A stretch of 6,830 nucleotides of DNA. Source: DASPXY01 sp038227745. GTDB lineage: Bacteria > Planctomycetota > Planctomycetia > Gemmatales > Gemmataceae. Positions 1-5,457 of this stretch are shown piece by piece (within the stretch, counting starts at the first letter, position 1; each line of letters starts with the position of its first letter). The stretch is from positions 1 to 6,830 of the forward strand of contig JBBRPS010000569.1 in NCBI GenBank assembly GCA_038227745.1. The letters are read 5' to 3'. A model generated the notes under the pieces. It ran no database searches, was not told the origin of the DNA, and saw only the letters and a list, made by a program, of their open reading frames with translations. The position numbers and the translations under genes were made by a program.

Positions 1-24
1 CCTTGCCCGGCGACGGTTCCGGGG

Positions 25-52
25 TTAGCCTCAACGGCCGAGGGGGTATGAT
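25..52 (+). promoter_or_regulatory. Weak sigma-70-like promoter candidate upstream of the transglutaminase gene
   Basis: TATGAT at 47-52 matches the -10 consensus at five of six positions. TTAGCC at 25-30 lies 16 bases upstream and matches the -35 consensus at only three of six. Transcription would start near 59, just before the hairpin at 62-80. In such GC-rich DNA an AT-rich hexamer stands out, but promoter consensus in this group is uncertain and no start site is visible directly. Confidence 0.22.
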
Positions 53-61
53 TACCCTGTC

Positions 62-80
62 CCCCGGCCGCCGGCCGGGG
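62..80 (+). other. GC-rich stem-loop in the leader of the transglutaminase gene
   Basis: Positions 62-69 (CCCCGGCC) pair perfectly with 73-80 (GGCCGGGG) around a 3-nt loop. No T-run follows, so it does not look like an intrinsic terminator of an upstream gene. It ends 13 bases before the Shine-Dalgarno at 94-99. It could stabilise the 5' end of the mRNA or be a chance GC palindrome. Confidence 0.35.
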
Positions 81-105
81 CTTCCGCTGACACAAGGAGC
101 TTTCC

Positions 106-1644
106 ATGCGCGCTTTGAGTGCGGCTGTCGTCGGGCTGCTGCTGGCCACTGGCCCGGTAGTGAGGGGCGCCGCCGCCGCGCAGGCGCCGCGCGGCGGCGG
201 GGCGGGCGGCGAACCGAAGGGGAAGCTCGTCCTCGACCTGTGGGACGCGGCGTACCTCGGCGGCGGCAAGGCCGGCTTCGTCCATACGACCGTCACGCAG
301 TATGACATCGGCGGCCACAAGCTCTTCCGCTCCAGCGTCGAGCTGAACCTCACCCTGAAGCGCTTCAAGGACACCATTCAGATGCGCGCCACCACCGGCA
401 CCGACGAGACCGCCGATGGCAAGGTGATCGGCATCTTCATGCGCCAGCAGCTCGGCGCCGGCAAGCTCCTGACCATCGTCGGCAAGGTCGCCGGCAAGGA
501 GCTGCAGCTGACGCTCGACGGCAAGCACGCGCTCAAGCCCGCCCCGTGGGACGACCAGGTCCTCGGCCTGTACCGGCAGCAGCGCCTTTTTCAGGAGCAC
601 AACGCCAAACCCGGCGACGAGTTCAGCTACCGCAGCTTCGAGCCGACGGTGAACCTCGTCGTCACCACGCGGGTCAAGTTCAAGGGTTACGAGGAGGTCG
701 AGTTGTTCGGCGGCAAGGCGCGCAAGAAGCTCCTGCGCGTCGAGGCCAGGCCGGACAAGATCGACAACGTCCAGCTGCCGACGATGACCGCCTGGCTGGG
801 AGCGGATTTCGAGCCGGTGCGCTCGCAGGTGGAGGTGCCGGGACTGGGACCGATGACCCTCTACCGGACCACGCAGCAGCAGGCGCAGTCGCCCGGCACC
901 CTGGCGAGCGCGACCGACATCGGCCTGGGACAGCTCATCAAGCTGAACAAGCGCCTGCCGCGCGGCCTCAGCACGACCGGCGCCATCTACCGCATCCGCA
1001 TCAAGGGCGACGAGGAGGCGGCCACTGCCTTCTCACGCGACGAGCGCCAGCAGGTCAAGAACGTGAAGGGCGACACCTTTGAAATGCACGTCCGCGCCGG
1101 TGGCAGCGGGGCGGCCGCGGCGGGGACGAAAGTCGGGGACGAGTTTACGCAGAGTTCCTACTTTATCACGAGCGATGACAGCAAGGTGAAGGAGCTGGCC
1201 CGCCGTGCCGTGGGGACGGAAAAGGATCCGTGGAAGAAGGCGCTGAAGGTCGAGCGCTGGGTCAACAAGAACATGACGGTGCGCAACCACGAGGCGCTGG
1301 CAACGGCGGACCACGTCGCCCGGACGCTGGAAGGCGACTGCACCGAGTTCAGCATGTTGACGGCGGCCATGTGCCGGGCCGCGGGCGTCCCCTCGCGAAC
1401 GGCGATCGGCCTGGTCTACGCCGACGTGGACCGGCAACCGGTGCTGGCCTTCCACATGTGGACGGAAGTCTGGGCCGGCGGCCACTGGCACGCCCTCGAC
1501 GCGACCCTGGGGCGCGGCTTCGTCGGCGCCACCCACCTGAAGATCACCGACGCCAGCTGGCACAACCGCCGTGACCTGGCGCCCCTCTTGCCCGTCGTCC
1601 GCGTCCTGGGCAAGATCTCGGTCGAGGTGGTCGATAGTCAATAG
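106..1644 (+). CDS. Exported transglutaminase-like cysteine-protease-fold protein
   Basis: 512 residues. AAGGAG at 94-99, six bases before the ATG, fixes the start. Residues 1-26 look like a Sec signal peptide: MR, a hydrophobic run (AAVVGLLLATG), then an AAAAQA cleavage region, so the product probably acts in the periplasm or envelope. Residues 40-330 form a beta-rich N-terminal part that I cannot assign. The C-terminal third (about 360-490) matches the transglutaminase core: GDCTEF with Cys412, then RAAGVPSR, AFHMWTEVW with His450, and HALDAT with Asp465. The Cys-His-Asp order and spacing fit the family, and the triad is intact. Bacterial members are cross-linking enzymes or, more often, peptidases and amidases; the substrate here cannot be told. 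No close downstream gene follows (606-base gap), so it appears monocistronic at its 3' side. Domain assignment is strong, biological role unknown. Confidence 0.93.
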   Translation: MRALSAAVVGLLLATGPVVRGAAAAQAPRGGGAGGEPKGKLVLDLWDAAYLGGGKAGFVHTTVTQYDIGGHKLFRSSVELNLTLKRFKDTIQMRATTGTDETADGKVIGIFMRQQLGAGKLLTIVGKVAGKELQLTLDGKHALKPAPWDDQVLGLYRQQRLFQEHNAKPGDEFSYRSFEPTVNLVVTTRVKFKGYEEVELFGGKARKKLLRVEARPDKIDNVQLPTMTAWLGADFEPVRSQVEVPGLGPMTLYRTTQQQAQSPGTLASATDIGLGQLIKLNKRLPRGLSTTGAIYRIRIKGDEEAATAFSRDERQQVKNVKGDTFEMHVRAGGSGAAAAGTKVGDEFTQSSYFITSDDSKVKELARRAVGTEKDPWKKALKVERWVNKNMTVRNHEALATADHVARTLEGDCTEFSMLTAAMCRAAGVPSRTAIGLVYADVDRQPVLAFHMWTEVWAGGHWHALDATLGRGFVGATHLKITDASWHNRRDLAPLLPVVRVLGKISVEVVDSQ

Positions 1645-1787
1645 AGGAGATGGGCAAATGGAGGGGCCAGCAGAGAAGAGTCCCTCGTGGCCGCCCCTGC
1701 CGTCGGCGGCACGCGATTCGCTGAGATGACGGAGGGCGGGGAAGAAAATCGGCGAACAATCGGATAGCTTGCCGGAGTCGAAACGTC

Positions 1788-1793
1788 TATACT
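1788..1793 (+). promoter_or_regulatory. Isolated -10-like hexamer (TATACT)
   Basis: TATACT matches the -10 consensus at five of six positions. Transcription would start near 1800, directly before the stem-loop at 1805-1855. No good -35 lies at normal spacing: TTGCCG at 1769-1774 is only 13 bases away. It is listed because it sits exactly where a promoter for the structured region or for the helicase operon would be expected. Confidence 0.2.
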
Positions 1794-1804
1794 AGTCGGG
1801 GTTG

Positions 1805-1855
1805 ACGGGGACGAGACGCGGCGCAAATCGGGATGACGAGCGGCGTCTCGCCCGT
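1805..1855 (+). other. Imperfect stem-loop, 13 bp with a 2-nt bulge
   Basis: 1805-1809 (ACGGG) pair with 1851-1855 (CCCGT), and 1812-1819 (CGAGACGC) pair with 1843-1850 (GCGTCTCG). G1810 and A1811 form a bulge, and the loop is 23 nt. No U-tract follows, so it is not a classic terminator. It could be the 5' end of a structured leader or small RNA, or an operator-like inverted repeat. Confidence 0.4.
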
Positions 1856-1873
1856 GGCAACGCCCTGACCGAA

Positions 1874-1892
1874 CGCCGGGGTGGTCCCGGCG
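1874..1892 (+). other. Perfect 7-bp stem-loop
   Basis: CGCCGGG (1874-1880) pairs with CCCGGCG (1886-1892) around a 5-nt loop (GTGGT). Short GC stems are common by chance in such DNA. It gains weight only from lying between two longer stem-loops in the same noncoding gap. Confidence 0.3.
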
Positions 1893-1977
1893 CGAGGTGG
1901 GGTTATGAGGATCGGGCGACCACCGTTCAAACTCTTGACCTTCCTCCCTCCTTTGTCGGCCAACTCCGCCGCCTGAG

Positions 1978-2057
1978 GGTCCGTCCGGCAGGGGGGAAAA
2001 AGTGTCTGAAACCCGGAAGAAGGTTCCAGACACTTTTTCCCCCCTGCCGGACGGGCC
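1978..2057. repeat. Large near-perfect palindrome, REP/MITE-like hairpin element
   Basis: Bases 1978-2013 pair with 2022-2057 around an 8-nt loop (2014-2021). Of 36 positions, 34 are Watson-Crick pairs, one is G-U (1980/2055) and one is an A-C mismatch (2009/2026). From outside inward each arm has a GTCCGG-type segment, a six-G run, a run of five A, then GTGTCTG and a GAAACC/GGTTCC apex. A stem this long cannot be chance. There is no U-tract after the stem on either strand, so it is not a typical intrinsic terminator, although such a hairpin could still block transcription. A diverged half-copy lies at 6538-6577, which marks it as a dispersed repeat. RAYT-mobilised REP palindromes and MITEs are the nearest known classes; assignment to either is inference. 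Confidence 0.88.
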
Positions 2058-2125
2058 TGAGCCCCGGAATAGGAAAAAAGAATGAAGTCGGGAAATTTCT
2101 AGGCGCAGTTTCTTTCACGGAACAG

Positions 2126-2131
2126 GATAAT
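2126..2131 (+). promoter_or_regulatory. -10-like hexamer (GATAAT) in the helicase upstream region
   Basis: GATAAT matches the -10 consensus at five of six positions and sits in the most AT-rich patch of the gap (about 2070-2135). Transcription would begin near 2138 and give a leader of about 113 nt before the helicase ATG. No -35 of consensus type lies 16-18 bases upstream, so this is only a position to test. Confidence 0.25.
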
Positions 2132-2149
2132 ATCAGGCGGTGACCGAAG

Positions 2150-2223
2150 TGGGGGCGCCCGTGCCCGGCCCCCAGTCGAGTCAACCCGCCGACCCGGGAT
2201 CTCGGCGAACCTCGCACCCGAGG
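2150..2223 (+). other. Cluster of three small stem-loops in the helicase leader
   Basis: TGGGGGC (2150-2156) pairs with GCCCCCA (2168-2174) around 11 nt. CGCCGA (2187-2192) pairs with TCGGCG (2202-2207) around 9 nt. CCTCG (2210-2214) pairs with CGAGG (2219-2223) around a tetraloop. All precede the Shine-Dalgarno-like TGAGGA at 2239-2244. They could structure the 5' untranslated region of the helicase mRNA. Each alone could be chance at this GC content, and I match none to a known riboswitch or RNA family. Confidence 0.3.
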
Positions 2224-2250
2224 CGTTCTGAGACAGACTGAGGACTCTCG

Positions 2251-5200
2251 ATGACACAACGGGAACGGCATGCCTCCGGAGGCCTGTCCGCCACGGTATC
2301 CGCCCCGCCTCCTGGGGGCGCTACCGGCCATCCCGCGCCCGCTCGCCCCGGACCGTCGCAGGAAGTGAACCCGCCCCGCGCCTCGCTCTGGGAAGACGTG
2401 TTCCGCAGCGCTTCGCCCGCCCAGCAGAAGGAACTCCTCGCGCTGGCTGGCCGCCAGGGGCTCATTTACGCCCATCAGCTACCTCAAATTAGCAACGGCG
2501 CCCGCTCGCAGCCCGCCGACGACCCGCGCGGCCTGCACCTGCTGTCGCACCTGCTCCAGGGCCAGACCGCCGACCTCGAGCCGGTCCGCCCCGAGCCGGT
2601 CCAGCCCACCGACGCCGCCCTCGACGAGCGCCAACGCGACGCCGTCGCCCGCGCCCTGTCTACTCCGGACATCTGTCTTATCCAGGGACTGCCCGGCACG
2701 GGCAAGTCGCGCGTCGTTGCCGAGCTCGTCACGCAGGCAGCGGCCCGCGGCGAGCGCGTGCTGCTCGTCGCGCCCTCGACCGCCGCCCTCGACCGCGTCC
2801 TGGAGTTGTTGCCGGCCAACGACATCCTCTGCCCCGTCCGCTGTCTCGGGCCGGACGAACGCCCGGAGGAGCTGTCCTCCACCGCGCGGGCCTCCACCTT
2901 CGCCGAGCGCGTCCGCACCCTCCGGGAAACCGCCCTGGCAGAGGTGGTGCGCGCCCGCGCCTCGGCGGAGCAGCGCTGCCAGCGCCAGCGCCTGGAAGAA
3001 GCCGCCTGGCCCCGCCTCGAACATCTGGCCGGGCAGTACGATCGCCTCGGGGCCGATCTCGCCGCCCTGGCCGGGCAGCGCGACCGGGCCCCCGCGGAAG
3101 TCGCCGTCGCCGCCGCGCAAGCGACCGACCCCGCGGCCACAGACGAGTTCGCCGTCGCCGTCGCCCGCGCCGAGCAGACCTGCCGCGCGGCGAGAGCCCG
3201 CCTGGAGGAAGTCCGGGCGGGGCTGGCGAAGCAGCGCGAGGAGCGCGCGCACGACCTGGACGCGCTCACCACGCAGGCGGAGTCCCTCACGCCGCTCGTC
3301 GAGGCCAAGAGCCACGGCCGCTGGTGGTCGCCCTCGTACTGGCGCGCCACCTTCCAGGGGGACGTGCCCGCGAAGCTCACCGCCCTGCAGGCCGAGCGCG
3401 AAACCGTGCTGAAGAAGGTTCAGGTTCTCGACGACGAGGAGGCGGCGCTCGCCCGCGACCTCCGCGCCGCGGAAGACACGCTGCAGGCCGAGAGGCGGCG
3501 GCTAATCGAGGGGGAGACGGCGCGCCGCCTGGCCGAGCTGGACGGGCAGAGCGCTTCCCTCCGGGAACGTCAGCGCGCCCTCGAGGGCGAATGGGCGGAG
3601 GCCCGCGCCGGCTTCAACGAGAAGGCGAGCCCCGAAACGCCCACCCCCGACGCGGTCCGCGCCGCGCGGGAGCGCTGGCGGGCACAGCTGCAGGAGGACG
3701 AGCAGCGCTGCGCCTTCGCGCGCCAGTGGGCCGCCTACCTCGAAGAGTCCGCGGACGGCCTTGCCGAGCGCCTGCCGGGGTACGCCAACCTCGTCGCCGC
3801 CACGACCGCGACTCTCCCCGGGGACCGACACTTCGGCGACGTCTCCTCCACGCTCGGCCAGTTCGACCTTCTGGTGCTTGAGGAGGCGGAAGGCGTCACC
3901 GAATCCGAGCTGCTCAAGCTCGCGCGCCGCGCCCGTCGCTGGGTGCTGGTCGGCGAGCCCACCCCGAACGGCGAGCCCACCCCGGCGGAGGCCCCGCCCC
4001 GGCGGGGCCACTACCGCAGCGCCTCCCCGTCGGCCGCGCTCGCGCGCACGCAGGTCTTCCAGCGCCTCTGGCAGTCCCTCCACGCCGACCCGACGCGGTT
4101 GCCGTACGCGTGGGTACACGAGGGCGAGCGGCTGTGCTGCCGGCTGCGCCCGCTCGCCCCCGAGCAGCGCCAGGGATTGGAGAGCGAGCGGGTCGAGGAC
4201 TGCCCGGACATCGAGCTGCGCATCCTGGCACTGCCGCGCGTCCGGCCCCTCCTGGCCGAGGTCGTGTTCCCGCCGTCGATGACGGTCGCCCGCGCCAAGG
4301 AGTTCATCTACCGCGAACTGCAGGAACTGCCCGTGCAGGCCGCCGCCCACAGCCTGCTCTGGCGCGAGGAGCCGGAGCGGCTCGTTCTGTGCCTGACGGA
4401 GGAGGCCCCCGACGGCGCGCCGGCCACCGTGGCCCTGGAGCCGGGCGTCCGCGAGGTGGTGGACGCGCACGCCGAGGTCTCCTGCCACACCTTCGCCCTG
4501 GAGTTCGACCGGGCGTTCGGCTGGACCCAGCCCCGGGCGGAGCAGTGGGTCGCGAGCCACCTGCACCTGAGCGACCTGGGGCGCACCGCCCGGCTGGAAG
4601 TGCCCTACCGGATGGCCCCGGGCCTGGCCCGGGTGGTTTCCGACGTGCTGTTCGGGAACGCTTACCGCGTCCTCGAAGCGCCGCGCGACCACGCCGCGAG
4701 CGACGCCGTCCCGGTGGAGTTCGTCGCCGTGCCGCCCCTGCCCAGAAAGGCGGAGGCCGTCCCCACCGGGCGGTCCCACGAGCGCAGCCGCCGCGAGCCG
4801 GCGTTGGCCGGCGTCCGCGCCGCCTCCGTGGCCGCCTTCCCCAAGGGGGGGGCGGGCCTCGAACAGGATCTGGCGGTCCTGGGTCACGGCGAACGGCTGC
4901 CGGCCGAGGTCCGGGCCGAATTGCCGCGGCGCGGCCTGGTCAACTACCTGGAGGCCCAGGCGGTCGTCCGCAAGCTGGAGGAGCTGGCCGCCGACCCGGC
5001 GGTCCGCGACGCCGGAGCGGCGCAGGACGGGCCGCAGGTCGCCGTCATCGCCCTGTACTCCGCGCAGGCCGAACTGATCCGCCGGCTGATCCGCCAGTCC
5101 GTCCGGCTGGCGGTCGGCGGGCTCCGCCTGGCCGTGGACGTGCCCGGGGCGTTCCGCCAGCGGGAGGTGCCGGTCGCGCTGGTCAGCCTGACGCGCAGCC

Positions 5201-5457
5201 ACACGCATCGCGCGGTCTCCTTCGGTGAGGAGGCGCACCTTCTGGGGCTGGCGCTGACGCGAGCGCGGGGGCGGTTGATCCTGTTCGGCGACCCGGGGAC
5301 GCTGGCGCGGCGCAGCCACTGGTCGGGCGTGCTGGACCACCTCGATGAGGCGGCGGCGGCGCGCGAAGGGACGGTCATCGGCCACCTCGTCCGCTATCTG
5401 CAGGGGTGTGGGGGCCACCCCGGGGCGTTCCGTTTCTGTGAAGGTGGCGGTACATGA
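2251..5457 (+). CDS. SF1 (UPF1/DNA2-like) helicase with coiled-coil insertion
   Basis: 1068 residues; ATG preceded by a modest TGAGGA at 2239-2244. The first 45 residues are Pro/Gly/Ala-rich. Helicase motifs in order: Q-motif LDERQRDAV (Gln128); Walker A GLPGTGKS (146-153, Lys152); RVLLVAPSTAALDRVL (Ia); LVAATTATL (514-522); motif II VLEEAE (542-547); motif III region VLVGEP (565-570); YRM (786-788); VAVIALYSAQAELI (930-943, motif IV); VDVPGAFRQRE (962-972, motif V); ALTRAR (1001-1006, motif VI). About 215-345 and 375-495 are Glu/Arg/Ala/Leu-rich coiled coil broken by an aromatic segment WWSPSYWRATF (358-368). A segment at about 610-780 has no family counterpart I know. Motif II has Glu where DEAx has Asp, and motif III lacks its usual Asp and Gln. 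The family unwinds or remodels DNA or RNA using ATP; substrate unknown. The stop overlaps the next gene's start. An AAA-domain protein with weakened helicase activity is possible. Confidence 0.93.
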   Translation: MTQRERHASGGLSATVSAPPPGGATGHPAPARPGPSQEVNPPRASLWEDVFRSASPAQQKELLALAGRQGLIYAHQLPQISNGARSQPADDPRGLHLLSHLLQGQTADLEPVRPEPVQPTDAALDERQRDAVARALSTPDICLIQGLPGTGKSRVVAELVTQAAARGERVLLVAPSTAALDRVLELLPANDILCPVRCLGPDERPEELSSTARASTFAERVRTLRETALAEVVRARASAEQRCQRQRLEEAAWPRLEHLAGQYDRLGADLAALAGQRDRAPAEVAVAAAQATDPAATDEFAVAVARAEQTCRAARARLEEVRAGLAKQREERAHDLDALTTQAESLTPLVEAKSHGRWWSPSYWRATFQGDVPAKLTALQAERETVLKKVQVLDDEEAALARDLRAAEDTLQAERRRLIEGETARRLAELDGQSASLRERQRALEGEWAEARAGFNEKASPETPTPDAVRAARERWRAQLQEDEQRCAFARQWAAYLEESADGLAERLPGYANLVAATTATLPGDRHFGDVSSTLGQFDLLVLEEAEGVTESELLKLARRARRWVLVGEPTPNGEPTPAEAPPRRGHYRSASPSAALARTQVFQRLWQSLHADPTRLPYAWVHEGERLCCRLRPLAPEQRQGLESERVEDCPDIELRILALPRVRPLLAEVVFPPSMTVARAKEFIYRELQELPVQAAAHSLLWREEPERLVLCLTEEAPDGAPATVALEPGVREVVDAHAEVSCHTFALEFDRAFGWTQPRAEQWVASHLHLSDLGRTARLEVPYRMAPGLARVVSDVLFGNAYRVLEAPRDHAASDAVPVEFVAVPPLPRKAEAVPTGRSHERSRREPALAGVRAASVAAFPKGGAGLEQDLAVLGHGERLPAEVRAELPRRGLVNYLEAQAVVRKLEELAADPAVRDAGAAQDGPQVAVIALYSAQAELIRRLIRQSVRLAVGGLRLAVDVPGAFRQREVPVALVSLTRSHTHRAVSFGEEAHLLGLALTRARGRLILFGDPGTLARRSHWSGVLDHLDEAAAAREGTVIGHLVRYLQGCGGHPGAFRFCEGGGT
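3951..3984 (+). repeat. In-frame 18-bp tandem duplication at helicase motif III
   Basis: The 16 bases at 3951-3966 recur exactly at 3969-3984, a period of 18 bp. They encode GEPTPN followed by GEPTPA (residues 568-579), immediately after VLV of the motif III strand. The exact nucleotide identity points to a recent slippage duplication. It preserves the frame and inserts six residues where SF1 proteins normally carry the GDxxQL loop. Confidence 0.9.
5441..5457 (+). promoter_or_regulatory. Internal ribosome binding site and ATGA stop-start overlap
   Basis: AAGGTGG at 5441-5447 is a good Shine-Dalgarno variant lying inside the last helicase codons. Six bases later ATG (5454-5456) overlaps the helicase TGA (5455-5457). 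This fixes the start of the downstream gene and indicates translational coupling, so the two products are probably made together in related amounts. Confidence 0.85.

Larger units (their letters stand above)
1645..2250. other. 606-base gap without a convincing protein gene, rich in stem-loops
   Basis: Reading frames here lack family features and run through a near-perfect palindrome, so I call no long gene. The gap holds, in order: a possible 23-codon ORF (1658-1729), a -10-like TATACT (1788-1793), an imperfect stem-loop (1805-1855), a perfect 7-bp stem-loop (1874-1892), the large palindrome (1978-2057), an AT-richer patch with a -10-like GATAAT (2126-2131), and three more small stem-loops up to 2223. 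It probably carries the 3' end of the transglutaminase transcript, a repeat element, and the promoter and leader of the helicase operon. Confidence 0.6.

Noticed and set aside
1638..2033. 131-codon open frame on the minus strand in the gap
   Set aside because: It overlaps the transglutaminase stop and one arm of the palindrome. The translation is Pro/Arg/Ser-rich without domain features.
1978..2057. Palindrome as an intrinsic terminator of the transglutaminase gene
   Set aside because: It lies more than 330 bases past the stop, and no U-tract follows the stem on either strand; the T-run is inside the stem.
1802..2143. 113-codon open frame on the + strand in the gap
   Set aside because: It runs straight through both arms of the large palindrome, its composition is random, and no family feature is visible.
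2365..2367. Alternative GTG start for the helicase at codon 39, after the low-complexity N-terminus
   Set aside because: The only purine-rich site upstream (AGGA) is about two bases away, too close. ATG at 2251 has better spacing from TGAGGA.
3502..5418. 638-codon open frame on the minus strand opposite the helicase
   Set aside because: Stop codons are rare in any frame of very GC-rich genes. The translation is low-complexity (Arg/Gly/Gln/Ala-rich) with no motif, while the opposite strand carries ordered helicase motifs.
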